A stretch of DNA of 64,000 nucleotides, from the NCBI GenBank assembly GCA_030533445.1, contig CM060064.1, forward strand, positions 21,783,626 through 21,847,625, given 5' to 3'. Origin of the DNA: Cyprinodon diabolis. Lineage: Eukaryota; Chordata; Actinopteri; Cyprinodontiformes; Cyprinodontidae. A program made the position numbers and the translations under genes. This document shows positions 32,884 to 45,600 of the stretch, piece after piece (position 1 is the stretch's first letter; each line of letters starts with the position of its first letter). The notes under the pieces were generated by a model. The model did not search any database. It had not been told where the DNA came from and was given only the letters and a program-made list of their open reading frames with translations.

Positions 32884-33639
32884 TATGTCATAATTAAGCA
32901 TAACAACAGAGTGAGGTTGCCTTACAAAAACTACTTATTTTACGAAATCTAAAGTCAATTATAAACAAAATGTGGAACGTCCCTTTTAACCATTTATTCC
33001 TCTTAAGTGAACAATTTAAGATAAATTTAGACCAAACCTCATTTTGATTATTTTATACAGTTGCAGAGAGGTTCATAACTTTTGGAAGCTGTTACACTGT
33101 TGCAGTTGTACATGACATATTAAACAAGATGCATCAGATTATAACAAGGTTGTCACTGATCTGTGATATTTAAGGAAAAGGCGTTAAAAGAAAGTGTTTA
33201 AATGGATTGCTACTTATTGCATTAAAAGGTCTATATTTGCAGTCTACGCACCTCTTATATTTTCTAGTGGGAGAAATCTAGTCTCTGTTAGGCTCTAACA
33301 CATCCATCAAATTCAGAGATTTAAAGCATAGCTGACAGATAATCATTTGTAAGTGAGGATTTATTTCTGGATATGGCAAACGCTACCACTGAGAATGTTT
33401 GTTCACACATATAGGTAGAGCCAAAGAGAACAACACCATTAAGGATTGAATATCTTTAATGACAGTTAACATTAATAACCTTGCACATCTAAAACAATAT
33501 ATTTATATATTTCAAAATATTGTAATTAGTTTTTTTTGTCTTAAACAAGGTCATTGGGTGGGTGGGGCGGCAATCTAGTGCCCTCTATTGGCCAGCAGAC
33601 ACTGCTCTGTGTGCTGAGGAGTATAAACTGCACTATATA
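32884..33639. other. Intergenic DNA without recognised genes
   Basis: AT-rich; near 33570 a short GC-richer piece (TAGTGCCCTCTATTGGCC) looks like an old repeat. No frame of interest. Confidence 0.4.
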
Positions 33640-33740
33640 ACTCTTTAGTGGCATCCCATTACTCATCTTTAGGGGTTCAATACGATTTTAGTCCACCCTT
33701 TGCAGCTAGAACAGCTTCAACTCCTCTGGGGAGGCTAATT

Positions 33741-34282
33741 CTGCATTCACACCAAAAGCAGCAGAGGCAGCAGGAGAAGCTAGTTTATATGCAAAGTCAA
33801 TGGTTGACGCACGTCAAGGTGCAGCAAAATGTCCCGCAGCGCGTCTGAGCAGCTGAAGCAGCACGTCAGGAGCGTTTCAGCATCTGACGCGTGTGTCAAC
33901 CATTGACTTTGCATATAAACTAGCTTCTCCTGCTGCCTCTGCTGCTTTAGCCTCCCTCTGAGCGGCTCAGACAGAGAAATAATATTTCAAGGCAGGATGG
34001 TAATCTGGATGAACTGACTGAACAGATGAAGTTTTCAGGTGGATTTTCCCACTTAAAAACATATTGAAACTACTTTATTCAAACTGATCATAGCAAATAT
34101 AGCTGCCAGGCAATGAAATGTTAGAGTAGCTCCGCCCAACGCGCATCAGACCCACTTTTCCACCACATAGCTGAAGCAGCTTTGCTGCTCCTGCTGCGCG
34201 TCAGAACTAAACTTGTACAAGCATGAAAAATGAAGCAGCAGATGCATTTTTGCTGCCTCTGCTGCTTTTGGTGTGAATGCAG
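33741..34282. mobile_element. Non-autonomous element inserted in the Tc1 pseudogene
   Basis: 13-bp inverted ends: CTGCATTCACACC at 33741 and GGTGTGAATGCAG ending 34282, extended by AAAGCAGCAGAGGCAGCAG-like arms. It clearly interrupts the Tc1 frame. The flanks are not obviously duplicated, so the superfamily is open (hAT-like guess). Its core is shared with 19598-20666, and one end is found again near 61962-62090. Confidence 0.7.
33758..33945. repeat. 51-bp perfect inverted repeat (hairpin)
   Basis: 33758-33808 is the exact reverse complement of 33895-33945, with an 86-bp loop. The match continues imperfectly a few bases inward. Confidence 0.88.
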
Positions 34283-34965
34283 CACAACAACCTTTAGTAG
34301 TGTGTTTATGGGAATTCTTTCAGAAGTGCATTTGTGAGGTCACACACTAATGTTGGACAAGAAGGCCTGGCTCTCAGTATTCGCTATAATTTATCCCAAA
34401 GGTATTCTATCAGGTTGAGGTCAATACTCTGTACAGGCAAGTTCATTCATACCAGGCTCTGCCATCCATGACCTTGGTTTGAGCAATCATGTTGGAAGAG
34501 AAAGGGGCCATCGCCAAACTTTTCCCTCAAAGTTGGGAGCATGAAATTGCCCAAAGTGTCTTGGTATGATGAAGCATTCAGGGTTCCGTTCATTGTAACT
34601 AAAGGGCCAGGCCCAGCTCCTGAAAACAAAACTAACAAAAAAAAAACACAACATAATCCCCCCCTCCACCAAACTTTACACTTGGTATAATGCATTTGAA
34701 CAAATACCGTTCACCTGGCAACCACAAAAACCAGATCGATGCATTGGTTTTCCAGATGGAGAAGTATGATTGCTTTGCGCTTGATGAGGTAAAGCTTGGA
34801 CGCAGCAGCTCGACTGTGGAAACCCATTCCATGAAGCTAACTGTTCTTGATCTACTCTGAAGGCCACATGAAGTGTGGAGGTTGTAATTGTTGACAAACG
34901 CTTCTATTTTCTTATGATACAGCTGAAAAGTGTGGAATATTTAGGATTGAGGAAACTGGTTCTGT

Positions 34966-35640
34966 CACAACTGGATCTGTTGCAAGGACCTGGGTGGCAT
35001 CTATCACAATTCCTTGGTGGAATCCACTAAGCTCCTGAGTGCGATTCATTCTTTTACAAATATTCAGAAAACCCAAGGTGCTTTTCTCTTATACACCTAT
35101 GGTCATAGAAGGGATTGAAACACCTTATTCCAATCATTCTGATGGATAAGCAAATATCTTTGGCAATTTATTGTATGTGTGAATCGGGGGGGCATATTCA
35201 TTTTCACTGAAATATAAAATGTTGAAGGACCATCAGATTAATTATCAATAAATCCAATGATTTCTAAGGTGGAAAAGATGTAAAAAAAAAAAATCATAAA
35301 GTTGTGTGTAACTGTGGAACACCGTCCGCTATAGGACTCTTGAATTTCATCACAATGGAAGAACGTGGAGGAAGTTCTTTAGGTTTTTCAGAGACTGTAC
35401 TGCCCTGCTGCCACATGATTGTTAGTTTGCAATCAATCCAAAAATAACAGAGGGAAAAAAAGAGAAACCTTGCACAGCTGGTACCAGTTTAAGATCTCAC
35501 TATGCTGAGTTCTTTCCAGCCACTCGGTTTCGAAGGAGCCGACTGGTAGGATTGGTTTTTTAAAGTCATTCCTCAACGGTGTCATTCCAGTGTGGGTTCC
35601 TGTCACCATACCTCCGACTGATCATGCGCCTTAGCTAATT
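34966..35640. other. Intergenic DNA without recognised genes
   Basis: Nothing supportable beyond scattered low-complexity runs. Confidence 0.4.
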
Positions 35641-35644
35641 GGCC

Positions 35645-35890
35645 AAGAGGGCATCCCTTTGGCTGACTGGTCAGCATGCATGGCTTTCTCCTGGGAGTCC
35701 GAGGATTGGATAGCGCCCGGGCCATCTGTAGTGCACCATGCTACTTTTGCCGTTGCTTGCAGGATCTGTATGCTGTGCTGGTAAAAAACTATTCATGGGT
35801 TCAAAAAACTGATTGTGGAGCACGAGGGCGTGCTAGGGAAAGAAGGGTAGGCTGGGCCCTCTGTTGTGTACCTTACCACACTATCATGAA
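35645..35890 (+). repeat. tRNA-like SINE
   Basis: A-box-like TTGGCTGACTGGTCAGCATG with a weak B-box-like GTCCGAGGATTGG. Resembles the second unit of 31545-31730. Confidence 0.4.
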
Positions 35891-35892
35891 AA

Positions 35893-36420
35893 GGCTTCAA
35901 TTTTCAATTCAGTTTATTTATATAGCGCCAAATTCACAACACATGTCATCTCAAGGCACTTTACAGTTCAACCAGATCATACAGTCAAATTGATACAAAG
36001 TTTTCTGTATAAGGAAAACCAGTTGATTGCATTGACTCATTGACTCAAATACAATCCCTCACACTAAGCATGCTTGTAGCGACAGTGGAGAGGAAAAACT
36101 CCCTTTTAACAGGAAGAAACCTCCAGCAGAACCAGGCTCAGTGTGAGCGGCCATCTGCCGAGGCCGACTGGGGTTCAAGGAGACAAAAAGCAGCTGTAAA
36201 AGGCGGCCCCGTCCAGGAAACACACAGCCAGGCAGACGAGCTCCAAGGCAGCTCCCATGCTAGAGGATGAAGACAGCACATCCACCCAGCCACGGCCAGA
36301 GAAACAGGACCACACCTGAAGACAGGCCGATCTCCAACATCTACAAACAAGGGTGTTGATGGAAGCAGCACAGCTGATGTTTCTTTCCTGGATGACGTCA
36401 CAGCCAAACAGGAACAGACG
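35893..36420 (+). repeat. High-copy teleost dispersed repeat
   Basis: The run TTCAGTTTATTTATATAGCG and, further on, AAGGCACTTTACAG, GAGGAAAAACTCCC and AACAGGAAGAAACCTCCAGC are hallmarks of a very abundant non-coding repeat in percomorph genomes (recalled, not searched). It has no coding capacity. Confidence 0.6.
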
Positions 36421-39400
36421 AGGCAAAGCTACTCTGAGGAAAGGCAACTAAGATATATAAAATTCCTATACACTGCAATTTGTTACTTGTACATTTACTG
36501 GTGATTTCACCAATGCTTTGCACTACGTCTTAAGTATCAAGGGCACCTTGATTGAAGGTGGGGGTATAAATTAGAACGGGACCCTCTCTTTCCTCCACTG
36601 GAAATGGAAAGTAGTTGTTGCTATGGCAACAAAGTGATACCCCAGGTGCATCCCTTTTGAAATAAATTACAACCCGTTTCTTTATTCGAACTCATTATTT
36701 TATGTAAGTGTGAAAAAAATGCAGCAAACCAGTGGAACGTTGTTTGCTCCGTTATCTGCACCGTTTTACGTGCTACCAAATTCCAGTGGTCTGCATTGAT
36801 GATGGCTTGTCCTGTAAGGACTGAAAAGTCAATTCACTCAACCCACTATGTTGTTTGGCACAGCCCTCGATATGGCATAGCCTCAGCAGGAACCAATGAT
36901 CTCTATTTATTCACTGGATAGCTGATAAGCAGAAAAAACTGAAGGCACTTGCTGCCATCTTGGTACTTCGGTACTCCCTACTCTCACTGAGTTGTGCCAT
37001 AAACATGCTGTCGTGTGAAGTATTTGGCTGCAACAAGCAGTTTTCTGCTATTTCTGCGATAATATTTTTCACAGGTAATATGTGTGTGTGTATATATATA
37101 TAAATATATACATACACATATGTATTATTATGCTCCATTAATACACTAATTGTGTTGTGATGGATTTGTATAATATGTTAAATATTACATGATATATTGA
37201 CTTAATACTGAATATGCATTATGTAGCAGTTTTTTATCATGTACAGTATCATATACAAAGTCTACTGATGTTATGAAACAGCTACTCTGTATCAAAGTGA
37301 TGACTTTAGCTCCATTTACACTACCCTCTGAAACCGATCCTTGTCGAGTTCGGACCAAGTTAGGATCAGTTCACCGTGCCGAGGTTGGATCCTTACGACT
37401 GTTTACACATCACGCTAGCACGGTTTCTCTCCTCCTAGTGACGATCTAGGGTACTACTGCTCTCTAGGATTGAAGGAGGAAATTAAATTGGCGGCACCTG
37501 TAACATCCAGGAAGTTATGCTTGGTTATAATTGTGATATTTCGTTGACTGCAGAGTGAAGAAGGCAGCCTTTGTTGAATTTACTTGACACAGTGGGCTTT
37601 TGGCAAGTGGATACGACAAACGATAGTCTAATCAGGGCTTACAGACACATGAAACAATGACAGACGTTGACGTTCATCACACTGCTAAGTAGAATCATCT
37701 CTGAAAATTGTGTGGCACAGTAGGGAAGCTAGTACTTCTATGAATATCTGAGATGCTACGATCTGCTCATGGGCTCTTTCTTATCAGAGAACCGAGCCAC
37801 AACTCTACTGCGCCCATGCCTACTGTTGAACCAGTATTAGTTTTTTTTTTCTTTTTTTAAGAAAATCTGTAATAAAATGCACAAAAATGCCTGATGTAGC
37901 ACAAATAACCTACCCAATTTATTCAAAATATGTCAGTAGGTTCAGTGATGACTAGCAGAGGTAGTTGTAACTAGTTAAATTCACTCAAGTATCTTTTATT
38001 TAAAAAAAGCACTTTAGGTGACCTTTTACAGCACTTTACTTTTACTTAACTAACAATATGATTAAGTATTACTACTCTTAAATCAAAAGTCTTGCTACTT
38101 CATTGATTGTAACTTTAGTTAATTAAATAAAACGTGTTCTTAAAAAAATATGCACCATTGACATTTATTTTTTGAGGTCAAGGCTTATTGATTAAATTGT
38201 ATTTTTCCATTTGGTCTGTATGTGGTGTCATTTGGAGATTAAATGAAAATACTGTAAATGGTATACTCCAAGTTAACCTATTCTACATACTGTAACTGTT
38301 GATTTTGTAATTTTTATAACGCATTAATAATTTTACAAACATTTAATTTTCTAACAATTATTTCATGGATTAGGGTAAGATGCATTAACATACGGGGAAA
38401 ACAGTTTACAAGGTAATGATGAAAATGTATTTCTGGTTCTTTAATGTCATTCTGTAGCGAACGTTCCATTTAAATGTCCTTTTATAGTCTTCTAAGACTG
38501 GTATTTGTTTCTACGCTTTTTCAAAACAATTAGTGTAATCTCTACCATTTGTAGCCACAGCTATGAGCCATAGTAGAGGTTCCAAAAAGCCACTTGAAGC
38601 TCCAGAGCAGCAGGTTGGAGACCCATGACCAAGGGTCCAGAAGCCACAGTGAATTTGGGGAAGAGGAAAGAACATGGGCAAACTGTCTCTGGTCTACACC
38701 TGACAGGACCTGTTTTCACAGTTGCTTTATTGTTGACCATTTTGTACACAAAAGTAGTGATAACTGATCGACTACAATTTCTTAATTGATCAGATCAATA
38801 CTGAATTAGTGAGGCAGATGTTAACCTCTGACTTTTTTTAGCTGTGTATTTTCAAAGGTATTGAGGAAGCATACACTTCTGATTCATGTTATTCAATACT
38901 GCCTATACATAACAGTAAGAAAAATCATTGTCCCATCACCTCTGCTTTCTGAAAAATATCCAAGCGATAATAAAATAAACATTATTTTTCAGACTATAGG
39001 GGGCACGTTGTCAACTTTTTAAATACAGTATATGAAAAAAGGAGGTTTGAAGAATACTTTATAAAAAAAAAAAAATGTGATGTATTTACAGCAGGTTTCC
39101 TCAGTCAGATTTATGAATTTCTGTAGAATGACCTAAGGTTAAACACCAGACTATGTTCAGTGACAAGATAGTTGTATAGAATACTCAGTCTAATAAGACT
39201 GGCCTATCAGTTTCAAAGAACCTTATTAAAACAATTTTTTGTCATTAAGCATACCTTTCATTAGTCCAACACATTGGCGTAACTTTCTGAAGGACTGGTG
39301 TGGACATGTCCCCACCAACTTTTGGCATGGAGGGGACAGTCCCTGCCAATAATTTTCGCTTTTTTCCCCCCTCTTTTAGCCGATTTACTTTATCCAACAG

Positions 39401-40758
39401 TAACTGGGGTTGGGTGCAGCTGTCTGTGTTCAGAGCGTTTTCTCCTCGCTCTCCAGTCCCACCTCTCGGTTAAACATCATCGGACCTTTTGCTTTGGGAT
39501 ATATTATTTGGGGTCGCTATTCTCTGCGTACAGAGTCGGTACGAGGATGAGAAGAGATACCCGATATGGCAAGGCGTTTTAACATACAGTCAGTTTCGTC
39601 TGACCTACTGTGGCAAGCTGCGTAACCTAAATTCGCAGCAGCACTCAGTGAATTTTAACTGGCAGCTACTCTATGTGTAACTACTCCGTTAGTTACACAT
39701 AGACCTTTTCAGCTAAAAATGGCAGCAGATTGTACATTTAGGAGTTAAAAAAGCTGGGCTTCTCAGGACCATACTCAGTTACAGATTAAAATTAACATAC
39801 AGTATCTGTTGATTTCTTATTGAATAGAGAATCAGACTGCAGAGCTTCTAGAGATCCTGAAAATGATTTTCTCAGGCATCATTATATTAGTAGACATGTT
39901 CATAAATCTGTTTTTAAGCAGAGCAGGGACACAATTAGGGACAGCTGCTGATTTAAAGGTGAAACAGATTTACTGGGATATGCAACATGCAATAAAATAT
40001 ATCTCCAAGTTTACAAGAAAAAATACGCAATGCTATAATAAAATTTAAAATATAATTTTGTCTTTTATAGTCCAACAAGACCCAGAAATAGCTGTGCCAG
40101 CCAAGCCAGACTCACAGAACACAGAGTTAAAATTAAAGTATAAGAAACATACAATAATTAAAGCACAAATACTACAAACCAGTGTATAAATGATTTTGAA
40201 ATATAAGGTTCAATATATAGACTTTGGCTGTCAATGACATATGGGACAAATTTCTAAATTTTATTTTGCTGCTAGGATAATAGCTGATTAAGCTTAAAGG
40301 GAAGCCATGCATCGATGGATTGATGGTAGTGAAGTTGTGTCCATACTAGGGATGCATGATATATTGCTGTTGGCATCGGTATCGGCTGTTATTCTTCATT
40401 TTTTAGACATTATTATTTTTGAACCCTTTATAAAATAATCACTAAAGGCAGTCATCTGTCTATAACTATAAATACCACAAATGTATTGTGGTACTCTTGT
40501 GTTCTCAACAATAGTAAAGCATTCAATAAATATATGTTTGAGCTCATTTTTGGAAAATATAAACCGTATTGGTAGCATTCGGGTTGAGTAGCTGTAGGTC
40601 CATCAGCCACCACCCCTAGAGCGTCCCCACAAACTTTTATCGCAAAGATACACCCTTGGTCCAACATTCCTGTAATAACCCAGAAAGTATATCTAAATGT
40701 ACTTAACCTTTTGTAGTTTTTTCTACTTCAAATGTCTCCAAGATTCAGGTTTCTCTGC
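36421..40758. other. Long intergenic stretch, no supported gene
   Basis: Mostly AT-rich, with no domain-bearing frame. A TG/TA microsatellite lies at 37081-37112. 37310-37800 and 39290-39640 are GC-richer and may be old DNA transposons. At 40347 the sequence TAGGGATGCATGATATATTG resembles the left end of a fish hAT family, without a matching right end. Confidence 0.4.
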
Positions 40759-40840
40759 TACACTATATTGCCAAAAGTATTTGCTCACCCATCCAAATTA
40801 TTGGAATCAGGTGTTCCAATCACTTCCATGGCCACAGGTG

Positions 40841-40846
40841 TATAAA
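40841..40846 (+). promoter_or_regulatory. TATA-like box of the Tc1 transposase
   Basis: TATAAA, 49-54 bp upstream of the chosen ATG. Confidence 0.4.
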
Positions 40847-40894
40847 TTCAAGCACCTAGGCATGCAGACTGTTTTTACAAACATTTGTGAAAGA

Positions 40895-41926
40895 ATGGGT
40901 CGCTCTCAGGAGCTCAGTGAATTCCAGCGTGGAACTGTGATAGGATGCCACCTGTGCAACAAATCCAGTCGTGAAATTTCCTCGCTCCTAAATATTCCAC
41001 AGTCAACTGTCAGCTGTATTATAAGAAAATGGAAGTGTTTGGGAACGACAGCAACTCAGCCACGAAGTGGTAGGCCACGTAAACTGACGGAGCGGGGTCA
41101 GCGGATGCTGAAGCGCATAGTGCGAAGAGGTCGCCAACTTTCTGCAGAGTCAATCACTACAGACCTCCAAACTTCATGTGGCCTTCAGATTAGCTCAAGA
41201 ACAGTGCGCAGAGAGCTTCATGGAATGGGTTTCCATGGTCGAGCAGCTGCATCCAAGCCATACATAACCAAGTGCAATGCAAAGCGTCGGATGCGGTGGT
41301 GTAAAGCACGCCGCCACTGGACTCTAGAGCAGTGGAGACGCGTTCTCTGGAGTGACGAATCGCGCTTCTCCATCTGGCAATCTGATGGACGGGTCTGGGT
41401 TTGGCGGTTGCCAGGAGAACGGTACTTGTCTGAGTGCATTGTGCCAAGTGTAAAGTTTGGTGGAGGGGGGATTATGGTGTGGGGTTGTTTTTCAGGAGCT
41501 GGGCTTGGCCCCTTAGTTCCAGTGAAAGGAACTCTGAATGCTTCAGCATACCAAGACATTTTGGACAATTCCATGCTCCCAACTTTGTGGGAACAGTTTG
41601 GAGCTGGCCCCTTCCTCTTCCAACATGACTGTGCACCAGTGCACAAAGCAAGGTCCATAAAGACATGGATGACAGAGTCTGGTGTGGATGAACTTGACTG
41701 GCCTGCACAGAGTCCTGACCTCAACCCGATAGAACACCTTTGGGATGAATTAGAGCGGAGACTGAGAGCCAGGCCTTCTCGTCCAACATCAGTGTGCGAC
41801 CTCACAAATGCGCTTCTGGAAGAATGGTCAAAAATTCCCATAAACACACTCCTAAACCTTGTGGACAGCCTTCCCAGAAGAGTTGAAGCTGTTCTAGCTG
41901 CAAAGGGTGGACCGACGTCATATTGA
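40895..41926 (+). CDS. Tc1/mariner transposase, intact
   Basis: 343 aa from [10 protein letters not shown]. The open frame runs further upstream (to 40697) but that part crosses the terminal repeat and host DNA, so the internal Met, at the family's usual place, is chosen. Helix-turn-helix DNA-binding part at about 1-115 with GRPRK at 59-63. Catalytic residues D154 (WSDESR), D245 (FQHDCAP) and E280 (DLNPIEH), spacing DD34E. Gly-rich box [10 protein letters not shown] at 188-197. No stop or frameshift, so it may be functional. Relics of the same family lie at 12755-13010 and 33640-34965, showing older activity. Confidence 0.93.
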   Translation: MGRSQELSEFQRGTVIGCHLCNKSSREISSLLNIPQSTVSCIIRKWKCLGTTATQPRSGRPRKLTERGQRMLKRIVRRGRQLSAESITTDLQTSCGLQISSRTVRRELHGMGFHGRAAASKPYITKCNAKRRMRWCKARRHWTLEQWRRVLWSDESRFSIWQSDGRVWVWRLPGERYLSECIVPSVKFGGGGIMVWGCFSGAGLGPLVPVKGTLNASAYQDILDNSMLPTLWEQFGAGPFLFQHDCAPVHKARSIKTWMTESGVDELDWPAQSPDLNPIEHLWDELERRLRARPSRPTSVCDLTNALLEEWSKIPINTLLNLVDSLPRRVEAVLAAKGGPTSY

Positions 41927-42010
41927 ACCCTATGGATTAGGAACGGGATGTCACTTAAGCTCATATGTGAGTCAAGGCAGGTGAGCAAATACTTTTGGCA
42001 ATATAGTGTA

Positions 42011-42679
42011 TATCACAAACGTATGGCCAAATATTTTACTTCTGAGGTAGAAACAACGTGAAGAGACACAAATCAGAACTAGAATTGGATATTGAAGTTG
42101 ACTTTACCATTTAATTGCAACTAGTTTCTTTAAGAATAAAGTGATGAAAAGAACATTCCCATTAAAGCAACATATCACTGTCTGTACAAGATTTTTTTCA
42201 CGTTATCAATTTAGAAACAATTGATAAAAGGCATACAAGAAATAAACAGAAAAAAAATGCGTCTTGAACAGGAATAGTCGTAGCATTGAAAGCCATTTCA
42301 AAGGAACAAAATGAACAAGTTAAAGCCTACTTTACAGAATGTCAACAAAATATGTCAAACCTCAAAATCTAGGTCATTAACGACATATTGTACATGTTTT
42401 TTGTAAATCAAACAATAATTCAAAATTTGTAACACAGATTTACAAACACTATCAGAAATCGTTTTTTTAGTTATCTCAATACAATAATAAAAAAACAACA
42501 CATAACTAAAGAAAACATGTTCTATCATACCTGACCAAAGGTCAAGTGCTTTGTGAATATGCAACAAGTAAGGTCCGAACAGTTGGAAGTACACAAAAGT
42601 AAGGCATAAAGGGACCTTAGAATATATGATTTTAAGTGATTTAGAAAGAAGATAAGGTATACAGGAGGAACTGGAACCA
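42011..42679. other. 3' flank of the giant zinc-finger gene
   Basis: AT-rich, probably the 3' UTR of the minus-strand gene. No canonical AATAAA on the minus strand stands out; an ATTAAA variant lies near 42110. Confidence 0.4.
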
Positions 42680-45600
42680 TTACTTAGCAGATGCTACGTG
42701 AGAAAGCTGATGTTCTTCCAGCAGGTGAGGAAAAGCAAAAGCTTTGTCACACTCCGTGCATTCATACACAACTTCGCCAACATGACTCTCCTGATGCTGT
42801 CTAAGAAGAACCCGCTTGCTAAATGACTTGTAGCACATGTCACAACGATACTCCCCAACATGTTTCTCAGCATGCAGTCTCATATGGTTAGATAAGTCTT
42901 GGCATGTATTGAATCTCGCTCGACATTGGATACATTTAAACTTCTTTTCCAGGTCTGCTTTAGTGGAAACATACTCTTTAGGACCATGTTGTCTGAGTTC
43001 ATGCTTTCTTAGGTAACGCTTCTTGCTGAAGGTCTTTCCACAGGTCTCGCATTTATAGTCTCTCAAGATTTTGGAGTGTTGAGTGTTTTGATGTTCCAGT
43101 AGGCTGCTTTTGGAAGAGAACTGCACTGAACATTCCTGGCATCTGTAGAGATCTTCTCCAATAACATCGACTTCCTCTTCGTCCCCTGTAGCCTCATGAG
43201 CTGGACTAGCATCTTCCTGATCCAAGTACCTGTTCTCCAATATTTCTTGCCGTTTCAGAGAACAATTATGGTGAAGAAGAGCCTCTTTCTTTAAAAATCT
43301 TTTACCACACTCTGCACAATCATAAACAATTGGTGTCGTAGGGTGAAGAACTTCTTGTTCTTCTGACTCACTGTCTGAGGTATGTTGTTCCGCCTTTTCC
43401 TGTTCAGGTGAACAATCAGGGTGAGTTGGAAAATGTTGGATCAGTTCTGTGGCACTACTAAAACACTGGTGGCAAACTGGGCATATGAATCCCTTCGATG
43501 AGTCCCTTTCCTGACCCAATACTATTGTAGTGCCAACATGGGTTTTGAGATGACTGAGGAAGTGCTGAGATGAGGAAAAACTACTGTTACACTGATTACA
43601 TGGATATTCTCTATCAGACCATGGCTGCTGATGAGTGATTTGGTGCTTTTTCAGATGAGATGCATGAAGAAAATATTTGTTGCACTCTGTGCAAGTATAG
43701 GGTCGCTCTCTTGCCTCCAAGCATCCATGTTCAGAGAGTTCTTCTGGATCTCTGAAGCGCTCACTACAGATGCCACAGCGGTACTTGAACTCTGTTGTAT
43801 ATCCGAACATGCTTTTAGGGTGTTCAAGCTCTCCCTTGGAACCTGAAGTCAGGAGGTCTTCATTTGACATTGTGTGGGTCTTGCGATGCTCAGCTCTGCT
43901 GCTTTTACACTGAAATATCTTATTGCAGATATCGCATGGAAAGCTCTCTTCTCGGTGCGTTGACATGTGCTCTGCTAGCTGTGTGGGTCCAGCAAAGCCT
44001 AGGTCACACTTTGGACAACGGAACGGACGGCTCTTCCCGTGAGAATGTTTATGATTCCGTAGTGCAAACAGCGATACAAATCCTCTACCACATGTTGGAC
44101 ACTGAAACTCAGACTTGTGCATGCGCTGATGCTGTTGCAACTGGGACGCCTGGAAGAAACATTTACCGCATTCAGCACATTCATGTGGCTTTTTGCCAAG
44201 GTGACACAACTGGTGGTCCTCAAGACTTTCTGATGTTGGGAAAGTCTTTCCGCACACATGGCAGGGGAAGTAAGGGGCTGAGTCAGAGTCACTGTCGCTG
44301 CCAAGGTTTTGATCTTCATCACTATCACCATTTGTACTAACATAACTGCTAGACCGCTGTTCAACACTACCCCACTGCAGATATCCACCCCTTTGTTCTC
44401 GTATCTCCTTTGGATGGCATTCCTTACAATGTCTTGACAGTGACTTTTTGGATGAATACATTTTGCTGCACCACTGGCAATGAAATATGTCATCAGCATG
44501 TTCACTAATGTAATGTTCACGTAAGACATGCCTTGTCGCAACTGGTAGCCCACATAACTTGCAAGTAAAAGGTTTAATATGATCATGAGTTGCTTTGTGC
44601 TTTTCAAGCTCAGTCATACTGCTGCACACCTTAGTGCAAAATGGACAGAAGTACTTTTGGTGGACTACATGCAGTTTCATGTGTCTTCTCAGATTTCCCT
44701 GATTAGAGAACACTCGCCCACATTTGGGACATTTATTAGATTTTTTCTCTTCTTCCTCTCTTCCATGGTCTTCAAGGTGACTTATCAGCAGCAGGCCATC
44801 AGTGAAGCTTTTATCGCATTCAGAACATTGGTACTGCACAGATTTCTTTTCGGTACTAGAGTTTCCACTCTGGGCCTGATTTCCATATGAGCTTTGTGTC
44901 GATTCATCCTCTGGCTCTTTCTTACATGGGATATTAGTTTGTAACACTTTTGCACAGGGTGTTGTTGCTGCTCTCGTTTCAAAATTGCCTTTGGACTTGG
45001 GGCTATTAAAAGCATCTTCCCTCTCTGCTTTTATAGGGATGTCCTGCCGTTGGTTTCCACGTCTACATTTTCTGTAGTGATTTCGGAGTTGAGTTTTATT
45101 CCAGAAGCCCCTTTTGCAGTATTTACAGACATAGGGTACTCGTGTTGAATGTACACGCTGGTGACCAATTAGTCCTGCTCTGTTTGTGAAGCACATGTTA
45201 CACTCCTGGCAGACAAGCAAGTCTGAGGCATCAGGAGCTAGACCAGTGTCCGGTATAGGCAACACAACATCATTAGAGGAGGCTTTTCCGTAAAGCTCAT
45301 CCACAGGCTCCTCTTTGATTTTGGGTATGTTGGACAGAAGTTGTTGCAGTGGAGCAGTAGAGATGGGTGGGGTGTCCGTGTCTTGCTTGTGTGTAGTCAA
45401 AAAGTGTTCCTGGAGTTGTGAAAATAACAAGAATCGTAAACTGCAGTATGCACATGAAAAGCCTTTCGGTGGGCTTTGAATGGTTGGCTGTTTGCTTTTG
45501 GAATCGTTTGGTGAGCAAGTTTTTAGAATGCAAGCTTTTTTGTGGTTTTCAAGTTGTGATTCAGAGAAAAATCCCCCACATCTGTCGCAGAGCACATTGC

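Larger units (their letters stand above)
33640..34965 (-). pseudogene. Tc1 transposase pseudogene split by another element
   Basis: Same family as the intact copy at 40761-42008, minus strand. 33640-33740 is the C-terminal end. After a 542-bp insertion, 34283-34965 continues towards the N-terminus. Recognisable pieces are SSYQDTLGNFMLPTLREKFG, FLFQHDC and, upstream, HTSCGLQSRSRTV. It has several frameshifts and no terminal repeats. Confidence 0.85.
40761..42008 (+). mobile_element. Tc1-like transposon, complete (second family)
   Basis: 1248 bp, TA on both sides (40759-40760, 42009-42010). The ends CACTATATTGCCAAAAGTAT and ATACTTTTGGCAATATAGTG are exact inverted repeats, extending to about 28 bp with TTGCTCACC / GGTGAGCAA. 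It has short terminal repeats, unlike the 200-bp ones at 945. One full transposase is inside. Confidence 0.93.

Noticed and set aside
41218..41988. 256-aa frame antisense to the second Tc1 transposase
   Set aside because: Shadow of a conserved coding region on the opposite strand.
43864..44340. 158-aa and other frames inside the giant zinc-finger gene
   Set aside because: Antisense or shifted shadows of the long coding exon.
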